From an uncultured Oscillospiraceae bacterium (GTDB taxonomy: Bacteria > Bacillota > Clostridia > Oscillospirales > Oscillospiraceae): 50,453 nt of DNA. Below, in pieces: positions 30,868-42,298 of the stretch. A program made the position numbers and the translations under genes. The stretch spans positions 1-50,453 of the forward strand of contig CANQSF010000017.1 of the NCBI GenBank assembly GCA_947626345.1. The letters are read 5' to 3'. A model generated the notes under the pieces. That model was not told the DNA's origin. It was given only the letters and a program-made list of their open reading frames with translations, and searched no databases. The first letter of the stretch is position 1. Every line of letters starts with the position of its first letter.

Positions 30868-32217
30868 ATGAAAACAGACAAAACGGAACTATTTGAGACC
30901 ACACCAGTCCCCCGGGCGGTCCTGGCGCTGGTGGTCCCCACGGTGATCAGCCAGATGGTCACCGTCGTGTACAACATGGCGGACACCTTTTTCATCGGCC
31001 AGCTGAACGATCCGGATCAGGTGGCCGCCGCGTCCCTGGCGCTGCCGCTGTTCCTGCTGACGACGGGCATGGCCAACCTGTTCGGCATCGGCGGGGCCAG
31101 CCTCATCTCCCGCAGCCTGGGGCTGGGCGACGGAGAAAAGGCCCGGAGCACCTCCGCCTTTTGCATCTGGACGGCGGCCGCGGCAGCGCTGGCCTATGGG
31201 CTCGTCATCTTCGCCTTTCGCCGGACGATCCTCCCCGCGGTGGGGGCCAACGCATATACCTTTGACTACTGCAGCAGCTATCTCTTCTGGACGCTGACCA
31301 TCGGCGCGGTGCCCACGGTGCTGAACGCCGCCCTGGCCCATCTCGTCCGGGCGGAGGGCTATTCCGGCCAGGCCAGCTTCGGCGTGGCGCTGGGCGGCGT
31401 GCTCAACATCCTCCTGGACCCGGTGTTCATCTTCGGCTTCCGCCTGCAGATCACCGGCGCGGCCGTGGCCACCATGCTCTCCAACCTGATCGCCACGGCG
31501 TATTTTGTCGTCCTGATCCTGAGAAAGCGGGGGCAGCTCCACCTCACCCTGGACCCCCGGTGCTACCGCCTCTCCGACGGCATCCCCAAAGAGGTGCTGC
31601 TGGTGGGGCTCCCCAGCTCCATCATGAACCTGATGGCGATCTTCTCCAACGTCACCCTCAACAAGCTCCTGGTCCACTACTCCAACGCCGCCGTGGCAGG
31701 CATCGGCATCGCCAAGAAGATCGACATGCTGGCCTTCGCCATCGCCAACGGCCTGTCCCAGGGCGTCATCCCCCTGATCGGCTACAACTACTCCGCCAAG
31801 AACATCCGCCGTATGCGGGACGCCATCAAGGTGACGCTGATCCTGAGCCTGGCCGTCACGACGGTGGGGGCGATCCTCCTGTTCACCTGCGCCAACCCCC
31901 TGGTGCGGGCCTTCATCAACGACGCCGAGACCGTGCGCTATGGCAGCATGTTCCAGCGGATCATCTGCATCACCGGCCCATTCACGGCCATCACCACGGT
32001 CATCATCTCCCTGTTCCAGTCCGTGGGCCAGAAGGGAAAGCCGCTGGTGCTGTCCATGCTGCGAAAGGGCGGGCTGGACGTGCCGTTCATGTTCCTTCTG
32101 GACGCGCTGGGCGGCGCGGACGTCATCGCCTGGGCCACGCCCATCGCGGACTGCGGGTCCATGCTGGTGGGCCTGCTGCTGTTCCTGCCCCTCTGGAAAA
32201 AGCTGGGAAAGAACTGA
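30868..32217 (+). CDS. MATE family efflux transporter
   Basis: The 449-residue protein has the MATE fold, with AVLALVVPTVISQMVTVVYNMADTFFIGQLNDPDQ at the start and GVIPLIGYNYSAKNIRRM in the second half. I chose ATG 30868, preceded by GAGG; the frame also runs back to the AraC stop but without a ribosome site. It follows the AraC gene closely and is likely in one transcript with it. Confidence 0.93.
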   Translation: MKTDKTELFETTPVPRAVLALVVPTVISQMVTVVYNMADTFFIGQLNDPDQVAAASLALPLFLLTTGMANLFGIGGASLISRSLGLGDGEKARSTSAFCIWTAAAAALAYGLVIFAFRRTILPAVGANAYTFDYCSSYLFWTLTIGAVPTVLNAALAHLVRAEGYSGQASFGVALGGVLNILLDPVFIFGFRLQITGAAVATMLSNLIATAYFVVLILRKRGQLHLTLDPRCYRLSDGIPKEVLLVGLPSSIMNLMAIFSNVTLNKLLVHYSNAAVAGIGIAKKIDMLAFAIANGLSQGVIPLIGYNYSAKNIRRMRDAIKVTLILSLAVTTVGAILLFTCANPLVRAFINDAETVRYGSMFQRIICITGPFTAITTVIISLFQSVGQKGKPLVLSMLRKGGLDVPFMFLLDALGGADVIAWATPIADCGSMLVGLLLFLPLWKKLGKN

Positions 32218-32230
32218 CCCCGCGGACAGC

Positions 32231-32267
32231 AAAACGCCTCGCCGCCATTTTGGCGGCGAGGCGTTTT
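32231..32267. terminator. Strong bidirectional terminator
   Basis: A perfect 16-bp stem (AAAACGCCTCGCCGCC / GGCGGCGAGGCGTTTT) has a 5-nt loop. It separates two convergent MATE genes and ends in T4 on either strand. Confidence 0.93.
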
Positions 32268-32280
32268 ATGTTTGTGCCGG

Positions 32281-33663
32281 TCAACCCGTGGTCTGCGCCT
32301 TTCTCCGCCAGGCGCCCCGGCGGTAGGCGATGTAAGTCAGCAGCGCGCCCATGGCCCAGGAGATCAAAAGCGAGCCGAACAGCGCCTGGGGCTGGCCCTT
32401 GGGGAAGGCCTCGGTGCGGGTGATCCAGGCCAGGCCGTAGGCGATGGGGACCCGCAGCACGATGGTACTCACCATGGTGATCCACATGGGGGTGGCCGTA
32501 TCCCCCGAGCCGCGCATCACGCCGCCCAGCACCTGGGTCACAGCCACGCAGATGTAGCCCACCGCCAGGATGCGCATCATGCGCACCGCCATGTCCATCA
32601 GCTCCGGGGTGTCCGTGAAAAGGCCGAACATGAACCGGCCGGCGAACAGCAGGATGGCGGTGATGGTGGCGGAGGTGGCCAGGGCCATGATGCTGCCCTG
32701 CTTCGTGCCCTGCATCACCCGGTCCAGCCGGCCCGCGCCCACGTTCTGTCCGGCGTAGACGCTCATGGCCTGGCCAAAGCTCATGTTGGGCATCATGGCG
32801 AAGCCGTCCACCCGCATGATGATCACGTTGCAGGCCATCACCATCTCCCCCATGCTGTTGGTCAGCGACTGCACCACCAGCATGGCCACGGACATGATGC
32901 CCTGGGTGATGCCGGAGGGCACGCCCAGCTTGATGATCCGCCAGGCCGTATCCTTGCGCATGCGCAGGGTGTGCCAGTTGAGGTCGAATACCTCCCGCAT
33001 GTGCAGCAGCTTCACCAGGCACATCACCGCGGAGATGGCCTGGGCGATGATGGTGGCCAGGGCCACGCCGGGCACCCCCAGGCCGAAGCTGGCCACGAAC
33101 CACACGTCCAGGAAGATGTTCAGCACCGTGGCCAACAGCAGAAAGCCCAGGGCGGAGAAGGAGTCGCCCATGCCCCGGAGGATGCCGGAGAGGATGTTGT
33201 AGTAGGTAAAGCCCGCCGCCCCAAGGAAGAAGATCTTCAGATACTGGGCGCACCAGTCGAACACGGAGTCCGGCGTGCTCAAAAGCCGCAGCAGCGGTTC
33301 GGTGATGATCACGCCGATGATCATGGTGGCCACCGAGGTGATGGCCGCCAGGGTGATGCAGTTGCCGATGGCCATGGACAGGCCCTTCCGGTCATTGGCG
33401 CCGAAGCGCTGGCTGATGACGATGCCCGCGCCGGTGGACACGCCCACGAACACGGCCAGCAGCAGGTTGAAGATGGGCATGCAGGTGCCCACCGCCGCCA
33501 GGGCGTTGTCGCCCACGTACTTGCCCACCACGATGGAGTCCACCGTGTTATATAGCTGCTGTGCCAGGTTGCCGATGAGCATGGGCACGGCAAATTCCAT
33601 GATGCGCTTCCAGGGAGCGCCCTCGGTCATGTCCCTGGCTGTGAATAGCTCTCGGAGCTTCAT
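32281..33663 (-). CDS. MATE family efflux transporter
   Basis: The 460-residue MATE protein begins with APWKRIMEFAVPMLIGNLAQQLYNTVDSIVVGKYVG and has NMSFGQAMSVYAGQNVGAGRLDRV in the second half, typical of the DinF/NorM-like group that is abundant in Clostridia. AAAGGAAGGG precedes the ATG. It is monocistronic, convergent with the previous MATE gene. No regulator is adjacent on its own strand. Confidence 0.93.
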   Translation of the reverse strand: MKLRELFTARDMTEGAPWKRIMEFAVPMLIGNLAQQLYNTVDSIVVGKYVGDNALAAVGTCMPIFNLLLAVFVGVSTGAGIVISQRFGANDRKGLSMAIGNCITLAAITSVATMIIGVIITEPLLRLLSTPDSVFDWCAQYLKIFFLGAAGFTYYNILSGILRGMGDSFSALGFLLLATVLNIFLDVWFVASFGLGVPGVALATIIAQAISAVMCLVKLLHMREVFDLNWHTLRMRKDTAWRIIKLGVPSGITQGIMSVAMLVVQSLTNSMGEMVMACNVIIMRVDGFAMMPNMSFGQAMSVYAGQNVGAGRLDRVMQGTKQGSIMALATSATITAILLFAGRFMFGLFTDTPELMDMAVRMMRILAVGYICVAVTQVLGGVMRGSGDTATPMWITMVSTIVLRVPIAYGLAWITRTEAFPKGQPQALFGSLLISWAMGALLTYIAYRRGAWRRKAQTTG

Positions 33664-33788
33664 TGGTCCCTTCCCTTCCTTTTGGATCGCCGGCCGCGGA
33701 CGGCGGACCGGACGGCATGTATCACGAAGTATAACACACTATATTTTTACGCGCAATATAGACCATGAGCGGCGCGGGCCGTCCCGCC

Positions 33789-35022
<1,234 letters not shown>

Positions 35023-35033
<11 letters not shown>

Positions 35034-37971
35034 GCTCCCGCTCCCTCTCCTCCAGCGCGCCCAGCAGACTGCGCAGCCGGATGCGCACGGCCCCCAGGTT
35101 GGTGATCTCATCGATCTTGATCTGGGTGTAATACTTTCCGCTGCACTCCAGGATGGAGCGCACCTCGTCGGTGGTGATGGCGTCCACGCCGCAGCCGAAG
35201 CTGACCAGCTGCACCAGCTGGACGTCCCCGTGGGCGGCGGCGTAGGCGGCGGCGCGATAGAGCCGGGCGTGGAACGTCCACTGATCCAGCACCTTTACAT
35301 ACTGCACCGGGGCCAGGTGGCAGACGCTGTCCTCGCTGACCACCACGAAGCCCAGGCTGGACGCCAGCTTATCGATGCTGTGGCCGATCTCCGGGTCGAT
35401 GTGATAGGGCCTGCCCGCCAGGAGCATGATCCGCTTGCCGTGCTCTCTGGCCCAGGCCAGGGCCGCCTCCCCCTCCCGGCGCAGGGCGGCCTTATACTGC
35501 TCATAGGCGGCGAAGCCCGCGGCCACCGCCTTTTTCACCTGGCCTCTGGTGATGGTCCCGTCCAGCTGCCGCAGGCAGGGCAGCAGCGTGGCCGTCAGCT
35601 CCCGCTGGCTGTCCAGCCCCAGAGGCGGATGGAGGAAGCGCACGCTCTCCAGCTCCTCCATATTGCCCCCCAGCAGTTCCCCGTAGTAGGCCACCACCGG
35701 GCAGTTGTAGTGGTTGGAGGAGACCCCCTCGTCCACGTTGTATGTAAGCTCCGGGTAGAAGATGGTGTCGATGCCGTCCTCCAAAAGCTCCATCACGTGC
35801 CCATGCATGAGCTTGGCGGGGTAGCACACCGTGTCGGAGGGGATGGTGTACTGGCCCTTCTCGTAGGTGGCCCGGTTGGACTGGCGGGAGAAGTGCACCT
35901 CAAAGCCCAGGGCCGTGAACAGCGCGTGCCACAGGGGCGCCTGCTCGTAGATCACCAGCGCCATGGGGATGCCGATCTTCCCCCTCGGGCCGGGGACCGG
36001 CTGCAGGCCGTTGAGATAGTCCCGCTTCCAGGCGTGCAGGTCCGGCAGCTCCTGGACGTCCTTCAGCCCCAGGCCCCGCTGGCACTGGTTGCCGGAGATG
36101 AACCGCTCCCCGTCCGCGAACCGGTTGACGGTCAGGTGGCACCGGTTGGCGCAGCCCTTGCAGACGGTGGAGGAGGAGGTGTGGGTGAAGGCCGCCAGCG
36201 CCGCGGGGCCCAGCAGCGTGCTCTTCTGGCTGTGCATGATGTGCAGCGCCGCGCCGTAGGCCCCCATGAGCCCGGCGATCACCGGGCGCACCACGTCGGC
36301 CCCCAGCTCCTTTTCAAAGGCCCGGAGCACCGCGTCGTTGTGGAAGGTCCCTCCCTGGACCACGATGTGCTCCCCCAGCTCCTGGGGGCTCACGGCCCGG
36401 ATGACCTTGTAGAGGGCGTTTTTCACCACGCTCACGGAGAGGCCCGCCGAGATGTCCTCCACGGTGGCGCCGTTTTTCTGGGCCTGCTTGACGGAGGAGT
36501 TCATGAACACCGTGCACCGGGAGCCCAGGTCCACCGGCGCGTCCGCCTTCAGCCCCAGGGCCGCGAATTCCTCCACGGTATAGCCCATGGCCTTGGCGAA
36601 GGTCTCGATGAAGGAGCCGCAGCCGGAGGAGCATGCCTCGTTGAGCATGATGGAGTCGATGGCCCCGCCCCGGATGCGGAAGCACTTGATGTCCTGGCCG
36701 CCGATGTCCAGGATGAAGTCCACGTCCGGCTGGAAGTGCCGGGCCGCCGTGTAGTGGGCGATGGTCTCCACCACCCCCTCGTCCACGTGAAAGGCGTGGC
36801 GGATCAGGTCCTCGCCGTAGCCGGTCACGGAGCTGCCACAGATGGCGATGCGCCTGCCGCACAGCCCGTACAGGGTCTCCAGCTGCTCCTTCACCAGGGA
36901 CACCGGGTTGCCCCGGTTGGAGCCGTACCAGCTCCAGAGGATGGACCGATCCTCCCCCAGCAGCACCAGCTTGGTGGTGGTGCTGCCGCAGTCGATGCCC
37001 AGCCACGCCTTACCCTCGTAGGTCCCGATGTCCCGGCTGGGCACGGACGCCCGGGCGTGGCGGCGGCAGAAGGCCTGGTACTCCTCCTCGCTGTCGAACA
37101 GCGGCGGCAGCCGGTCTGTCCGGCCGGCCTCCCGGCGGGCGCTGTCCTCCACCTTGTGGATCAGCTCGTCCCAGGCGATGCGGTCCCGCGCCTCGGCGTT
37201 CATGGCCGCGCCCATGGCCACAGCGTACAGGGCGTACTCCGGGCAGGAGGCGGTGTCCTCCGTCAGCTTCATGGTCTCGTAAAACCGCTTGCGCAGGCCC
37301 GCGCAGTGGTACAGCGGCCCGCCCAAAAACAGCACCTTGCCCCGGATGCGCCGGCCCTGGATGAGGCCGGTGAGGGTCTGGTTCACCACCGCCTGGAAGA
37401 TGCTGGCGGCGATGTCCGATTTGCTGGCCCCCTGGTTCAAAAGGGGCTGGATGTCCGACTTGGCGAACACGCCGCAGCGGGACGCGATGGGATAAAGCCG
37501 CTCCGCCTGCAGGCTCGCGGCGTCCATCTCGTCCACGGTCATCTCCAGCAGCACCGCCATCTGGTCGATGAAAGCCCCCGTGCCGCCGGCGCAGGTGCCG
37601 TTCATCCGCTCGTCCAGACCGCCGGCGAAGAAAATGACCTTGGCGTCCTCGCCCCCCAGCTCGATCACCGCGCCGGTGTCCGGGGCCAGGCGGGTCACCA
37701 CCTCCTTGGTGGCGTACACCTCTTGGACGAAGCGCAGCCCCGCCGCCTCCGCCATGCCCATGCCGGCGGAGCCGGACACGATGACGGACGCCTCCGCCAC
37801 CGGCACTTGGTCCGCCATGGCCCGGAGCATCTCCAGGGTGGTCTGGCGCACCTTGGACATATGCCGCTGATACTTTTGATAGAGGACCTGGTCCCCGTCC
37901 ATCAGCACCACCTTCGCGGTGGTGGAGCCGATGTCGATGCCCAGCTTCATTGACTCACTCTTTGAACCCAT
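35023..37971 (-). CDS. 2-hydroxyacyl-CoA dehydratase activator, double ASKHA domain plus DUF2229
   Basis: The 982-residue protein has two BadF/HgdC-type ATPase domains: residues about 8-260 (LGIDIGSTTAKVVLMD, GGEDAKVIFF, NGTCAGGTGAFIDQM) and about 330-590 (WLGIDCGSTTTKLVLL, DIGGQDIKCFRI, NEACSSGCGSFIE). A cysteine cluster (CKGCANRCHLTVNRF) and the DUF2229 part follow, with TIPSDTVCYPAKLMHGH. Known activators use ATP to push an electron from their Fe-S cluster onto the dehydratase. The start at 37971 or at 37950 (MKLGIDIG) cannot be decided: neither has a strong ribosome site. Its partner overlaps downstream. Confidence 0.9.
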
Positions 37972-38046
37972 CTGTCTCTACTGTTTCCCTCTGCGTTCCG
38001 GCTTCCCGCGCCGGAGCGGATATGCGATGCTCTCTCCCCGGCGGAC

Positions 38047-39858
38047 TCAGCCGTTCAGTATCTGCATGAACTCGTCGCCGGTGATGGTCTCGTGCTCATA
38101 TAGATACGCCGCCAGCTCATCCAGCTTTTCCCGGTTCTCCGTCAATATCTGCGCCGCCTTGTCATGCTGCTTCTTCACGATGGCTACGACCTGCTCATCG
38201 ATTTGGGCCGCCGTCTCCTCGGAACAGGCCAGGGAGGTGTCCCCGCCCAGGTACTGGTTGGTGACGGTTTCCATGGCCACCATGTCGAAATCCTTGCTCA
38301 TGCCGTAGCGGGTGATCATGGCGCGGGCCAGCTTGGTGGCCTGCTCGATGTCGTTGGACGCGCCGGTGGTGTAGTCGCCAAAGACGATCTCCTCCGCGGC
38401 CCGGCCGCCGGTGAGGGTGGCGATCTTGTTCTCGATCTCCTCCCGGCTCATCAGGTACTTGTCCCCCTCTTCCACCTGCATGGTGTAGCCCAGGGCCCCG
38501 GAGGTCCGGGGGATGATGGTGATCTTCTGCACGGGAGCGGAATTGGTCTGCTTGGCCGCCACCAGGGCATGGCCGATCTCGTGGTAGGCCACGATGCGCT
38601 TTTCCTGATCCGTCAGGATGGCGTTTTTCTTCTGATACCCGGCGATGACCACCTCGATGCTCTCCTCCAGGTCCGCTTGGGTCACGAACCGCCGCCCGTC
38701 CCGGACGGCCCGCAATGCCGCCTCGTTCACGATGTTGGCAAGCTCCGCGCCGGACGCGCCGGAGGCCATGCGGGCCACCTTCTCGTAGTCCACATCCTCC
38801 GCCACCTTCACCTTCTTGGCATGGACACGCAAGATGGCCTCCCGGCCCTTCAGGTCCGGAAGCTCCACCGGCACCCGCCGGTCGAACCGCCCCGGACGGG
38901 TCAGCGCCGGGTCCAGAGCCTCGGGCCGGTTGGTGGCCGCGAGAATGATGACGCCGTTGTTGGCCTCGAAGCCGTCCATCTCCGTGAGGAGCTGGTTCAA
39001 TGTCTGCTCCCGCTCGTCGTTGCCGCCCACGGCCCCGGCGTTTCGCTTGCCGCCGATGGCGTCGATCTCGTCGATGAACACGATGCAGGGGGCCTTCTCC
39101 TTGGCCTGTTTGAACAGGTCCCGGACCTTGGACGCGCCCATACCCACGAACATCTCCACAAATTCCGAGCCGGACATGGAGAAAAAGGGCACGTTGGACT
39201 CGCCCGCCACCGCCTTGGCCAGCATGGTCTTGCCAGTGCCCGGAGGACCCACCAGCAGCAGGCCCTTGGGCATGGACGCGCCGATCTCCTTGTACTTGTC
39301 CGGGTTTTGCAGATAGTCCACGATCTCCCGCAGGTTCTCCTCGGCCTCGTCCACGCCCTCCACGTCGGCAAAGCGGATGCCGTCGGAGCTCTTCACGTAC
39401 ACCTTGGCGTTGGACTTGCCCATGTTGAACATCATGGAGTTGCCCCCGGCCCTATCCATGAGCTTTTTGCTCATGAACTGGCCGATGCCGATGAACACGG
39501 CGATGGGCAGCACCCAGGAGAGCAAAATGGACAGCAGCGGCGAGGTCTGCTCGATGATCTCGCTGGAAAAGGTGACGTTCGCCGCGTGCAGCCGCTCCAC
39601 CAGGCCGGGGTCCTCGATGGGCCCGGTCTTGTAGATCTGGGTCATATCCTTGTCGGTGAAGAGGATCTGGTTCGACTCGATCTCCACCTCGCCCAGCTCG
39701 CCGTTTTCCGTCATGGTCATGAAGGTGCCGTAGTCCACCTCCTGGATCTGCCGCCGGGCCATCCACGGCATGATGAACAGGTTGACGAGCAGCAACGCCA
39801 GCATCACGATGCCGTAATAGAATATCAGCGGTTTTTTCGGTTTTTTGATCTCATTCAC
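38047..39858 (-). CDS. ftsH: ATP-dependent zinc metalloprotease FtsH
   Basis: The 603-residue membrane protease has two N-terminal transmembrane helices (about 11-30 and 106-128), an AAA+ domain with Walker A GPPGTGKT (204-211), Walker [10 protein letters not shown] (259-267), the SRH around 318-327, and the zinc site HEIGH (426-430) with Asp503. The zinc motif has Ile where most FtsH have Ala, which keeps both His ligands and Glu. I chose GTG 39858, 9 bp after GGAGG. The start overlaps the marR stop by 8 bp. It degrades membrane and regulatory proteins. Sharing a transcript with marR is unusual. Confidence 0.96.
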   Translation of the reverse strand: MNEIKKPKKPLIFYYGIVMLALLLVNLFIMPWMARRQIQEVDYGTFMTMTENGELGEVEIESNQILFTDKDMTQIYKTGPIEDPGLVERLHAANVTFSSEIIEQTSPLLSILLSWVLPIAVFIGIGQFMSKKLMDRAGGNSMMFNMGKSNAKVYVKSSDGIRFADVEGVDEAEENLREIVDYLQNPDKYKEIGASMPKGLLLVGPPGTGKTMLAKAVAGESNVPFFSMSGSEFVEMFVGMGASKVRDLFKQAKEKAPCIVFIDEIDAIGGKRNAGAVGGNDEREQTLNQLLTEMDGFEANNGVIILAATNRPEALDPALTRPGRFDRRVPVELPDLKGREAILRVHAKKVKVAEDVDYEKVARMASGASGAELANIVNEAALRAVRDGRRFVTQADLEESIEVVIAGYQKKNAILTDQEKRIVAYHEIGHALVAAKQTNSAPVQKITIIPRTSGALGYTMQVEEGDKYLMSREEIENKIATLTGGRAAEEIVFGDYTTGASNDIEQATKLARAMITRYGMSKDFDMVAMETVTNQYLGGDTSLACSEETAAQIDEQVVAIVKKQHDKAAQILTENREKLDELAAYLYEHETITGDEFMQILNG

Positions 39859-40285
39859 AGTCCTTTGCCTCCTCCATGGCCGCCTTGATCTTTTTGGACA
39901 GCCGGATGAACTCCCACACATCCTCCGGACCCACCCGCTCCAGCAGCAGCTCCGTCCGGTCCAGGGCCTGCTCCTTTGTCCGCCGGATACAGTCCCGGCC
40001 CTGCTCGGTGAGCTTCACCACCGTTTTCCGGGCGTCCTCCGGGGACGGCTCCCGGCGGAGAAAGCCGTTTTTCTCCATCTTGTTCAGCAGCACGGCGATG
40101 CGGGCGGTGCTCACGTCCATCTCTCTGGCGATGTCGCCGGCATATACCACGCCGTCGGACACGGCCAGCATCCCCAGCAGAAAGCCCGTTCCCTTGTGCA
40201 GCTCATCCAGCCGGGACAGGAAATCTCTGGGCATGCAGGTGCGCAGCTCCTCCAGCACCGCTGTGGCCTCTTCCCGTTTCGTCAT
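39851..40285 (-). CDS. MarR-family transcriptional regulator
   Basis: The 144-residue protein has the MarR winged helix: GMLAVSDGVVYAGDIAREMDVSTARIAVLLNKMEKNGFLRREPSPEDARKTVVKLTEQG (about 35-95), with the beta-wing DARKT. I chose ATG 40285, preceded by GAGGTG. The gene heads a two-gene unit with ftsH. A palindrome CTAATGCAGTTAG (40335-40347), just downstream of the -10 box, is a likely autoregulatory operator. Confidence 0.9.
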   Translation of the reverse strand: MTKREEATAVLEELRTCMPRDFLSRLDELHKGTGFLLGMLAVSDGVVYAGDIAREMDVSTARIAVLLNKMEKNGFLRREPSPEDARKTVVKLTEQGRDCIRRTKEQALDRTELLLERVGPEDVWEFIRLSKKIKAAMEEAKDCE

Positions 40286-40334
40286 CGCAGACACCTCTTC
40301 TCCCACCGCGGGGCCCCTTTCCCGGTCCCGTTTC

Positions 40335-40377
40335 CTAATGCAGTTAGCATACTAGCACACACGGCGCTGTCTGTCAA
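40335..40377 (-). promoter_or_regulatory. marR-ftsH promoter and operator
   Basis: The minus strand reads TTGACA (40372-40377), 17 bp, TAGTAT (40349-40354). The palindrome CTAATGCAGTTAG at 40335-40347 would overlap the start of transcription, the usual place for MarR autorepression. Confidence 0.78.
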
Positions 40378-40475
40378 TGGCGGCGTCATATTTTGTGCCG
40401 GCGGATTTGCCCGCGCCGGAAAGCGCCGCACATGAGAGCATGTGCGGCGCGCAGCGCGCAGATCGTATCCTCCCC

Positions 40476-41270
40476 TCAGCCCGGCCGGCCCACGTGGCCG
40501 CTGCCCAGGCCGCTGACGGCCTCGCCCAGCGGCAGCCAGTCCAGCGCCTTGCGGATCTGGCTGTCCCAGAAGTCCCAGTCGTGGCCCCGGTCCTCCTCGT
40601 CGTAGGTCACGGACACGCCGTCCGCGACGAGCGCGTCCCGGAACTCCCTGTTGGCGGCCAGCAGCCCATCCCGGGTGCCGCACGCCAGATAGAACGCCGG
40701 CATCTCCGCCTGCCCCGCGGCGACCCGCTGCCGGAGCCGCTCATAGACCGCCAGGCAGTCCCGGTCCGGGCCGAAGGCGGCGGGCTCCCGGTCCGGGCCG
40801 GACCGGCCCAGCGCGCTGGAAAGGCCAATGATGCGGCTGAAGGTCTCCGGGTAGAGCATGCCGTTGCGGATGGCGCCGAACCCGCCCATGGAGAGCCCGC
40901 CGATGAAGGTGTCCTCCCGGCGGTGGGAGAGGGGGAACATGTTCCGCATGACCTGGAGCAGCTCCTGGCCCACGAACTGCTGGTAGTCGTTGTTGGGAAG
41001 GGGGCTGTCCACGTAAAAGGCGTTGTCGCCGGAGGGCATGATGACTGCCAGGTCCCTCTCCTCCGCCCAGCGCTGGATACGGGTGCCGGACACCCAGTCG
41101 GTGTAGTTGCCCAGCAGGCCGTGGAGCAGCACCAGGGTCTTGAACCGCTGGCCGGGCCGCATCTGATATCCGCCCCGGTCGAACGAGACCTTGTCGACGG
41201 GCAGGATCACGTGGACGGGCACAGTGCGAAACAGCGCCCTGGATAAATAGTTGATCTGGATCAGTGCCAT
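40476..41270 (-). CDS. Putative esterase (alpha/beta hydrolase, esterase D/EstA-like)
   Basis: The 264-residue protein is an alpha/beta hydrolase with the nucleophile motif GGLSMGG (Ser127), the oxyanion HGLLGN near 50-55, and the catalytic His in DRGHDWDFW near the C-terminus. The pattern matches the tributyrin/S-formylglutathione-esterase-like group. No signal peptide is present, so it is cytosolic. I chose ATG 41270, preceded by AAAGGAG. A promoter TTGCAA-N17-TATAAT (41348-41353 and 41325-41330, minus strand) lies upstream. The substrate is unknown. Confidence 0.88.
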   Translation of the reverse strand: MALIQINYLSRALFRTVPVHVILPVDKVSFDRGGYQMRPGQRFKTLVLLHGLLGNYTDWVSGTRIQRWAEERDLAVIMPSGDNAFYVDSPLPNNDYQQFVGQELLQVMRNMFPLSHRREDTFIGGLSMGGFGAIRNGMLYPETFSRIIGLSSALGRSGPDREPAAFGPDRDCLAVYERLRQRVAAGQAEMPAFYLACGTRDGLLAANREFRDALVADGVSVTYDEEDRGHDWDFWDSQIRKALDWLPLGEAVSGLGSGHVGRPG

Positions 41271-41324
41271 ACCGCCGTCTCTCCTTTTTTGCATCCTACC
41301 GCCCCGGACGGGGCGAGCTGTCCT

Positions 41325-41353
41325 ATTATAGCCGAACTTGCCGGCGGTTGCAA
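41325..41353 (-). promoter_or_regulatory. Esterase promoter
   Basis: The minus strand reads TTGCAA (41348-41353), 17 bp, TATAAT (41325-41330). It lies 55 bp upstream of the esterase ATG and is back-to-back with the tcdA promoter. Confidence 0.75.
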
Positions 41354-41391
41354 TCCTTCCCGCCTGGGACGCGGCGCTTTGCAGATCCTTC

Positions 41392-41495
41392 TTGATTAAT
41401 CCCGCCCGATTTGCTATGATAGAGCCGGGCCGGACGGATGACCGGCCCGCCCATCCCATGGGGATAGCGTCCGCTGAGGCGGGCCGCGCTATCCC
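41392..41495 (+). promoter_or_regulatory. tcdA promoter and structured leader
   Basis: The promoter is TTGATT (41392-41397), 17 bp, TATGAT (41415-41420). The leader contains a hairpin GGGATAGCG (41461-41469) / CGCTATCCC (41487-41495) followed by GCTTTTCCTCT, which looks like a weak intrinsic terminator before the gene. An upstream GGGCCGG/CCGGCCC repeat (about 41427-41448) could form a second hairpin. Confidence 0.6.
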
Positions 41496-41533
41496 GCTTT
41501 TCCTCTCCCGGGTCCCGGGCACGGAGGCGAGAT

Positions 41534-42250
41534 ATGCTGGAACAATTCTCAAGATCGGAGCTGCTTTTCGGCCGGCAGGCCATGGACGTGCTGGCCCGGT
41601 CACGGGTGGCCGTGTTTGGGATCGGCGGCGTGGGCGGCTACGTGTGCGAGGCGCTGGCCCGCGGCGGCGTGGGCGCCTTCGACCTGATCGACAGCGACCG
41701 GGTGAGCCTGACCAACCTGAACCGGCAGATCATCGCCACCCTGGACACCGTCGGCAGGCTCAAGGTCGATGTCATGCGCGAGCGCATCCTGTCCATCGAC
41801 CCGCAGGCGGACGTGCGGGCCCACGCCTGTTTTTTCCTACCGGAGAATGCGGACAGCTTCTCCTTTGACGCCTACGATTACGTGGTGGACGCGGTGGACA
41901 CCGTATCCGCCAAGGTGGGCTTGGCCGTGAGGTGCGCCCAGACCGGCACCCCCCTCATCAGCTGCATGGGCGCGGGGAACAAGCTGGACCCCACGGCCTT
42001 CCGGGTGGCGGACATATACGACACCCAGGTGGACCCGCTGGCCAGGGTCATGCGCCGGGAGCTGCGCAAGCGGGGCGTGGAGAGGCTGAAGGTGGTCTAC
42101 TCCCGGGAGCCGCCTCTGCGGCCCCTCTCCGGCGCGGACGACGGCGGCCGGAGCTGCCCCGGCAGCGCCTCCTTCGTCCCCCCTGCGGCCGGGCTGGTCC
42201 TGGCGGGAGAGGTCATCCGGGACCTGACGGCCGCCGTTCGGACGCAATAA
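41534..42250 (+). CDS. tcdA: tRNA threonylcarbamoyladenosine dehydratase
   Basis: The 238-residue E1-like enzyme cyclises t6A37 of ANN-decoding tRNAs with ATP. It has the nucleotide motif GIGGVGGYVCEALAR (about 29-43), DLIDSDRVSLTNLNRQ, the conserved Asp in DYVVDAVDTVSAK, and CMGAGNKLDPTAFRVADI. Length and motifs fit TcdA/CsdL. CGGAGGCGAG precedes the ATG. It is monocistronic, with its own promoter and a structured leader. Confidence 0.94.
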   Translation: MLEQFSRSELLFGRQAMDVLARSRVAVFGIGGVGGYVCEALARGGVGAFDLIDSDRVSLTNLNRQIIATLDTVGRLKVDVMRERILSIDPQADVRAHACFFLPENADSFSFDAYDYVVDAVDTVSAKVGLAVRCAQTGTPLISCMGAGNKLDPTAFRVADIYDTQVDPLARVMRRELRKRGVERLKVVYSREPPLRPLSGADDGGRSCPGSASFVPPAAGLVLAGEVIRDLTAAVRTQ

Positions 42251-42254
42251 ATTA

Positions 42255-42285
42255 GCGGAGAGCCTCCGGCCCTCCGCCTTTTTTT
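42255..42285 (+). terminator. tcdA terminator
   Basis: Stem GCGGAG (42255-42260) / CTCCGC (42272-42277) with an 11-nt loop is followed by a run of seven T. It lies 4 bp past the tcdA stop. The opposite strand lacks a T-run at this spot. Confidence 0.88.
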
Positions 42286-42298
42286 GTCGTTTACAGTC

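Noticed and set aside
41271..41603. N-terminal extension of the esterase
   Set aside because: It runs across two divergent promoters and into tcdA on the opposite strand; the ATG at 41270 has the ribosome site.
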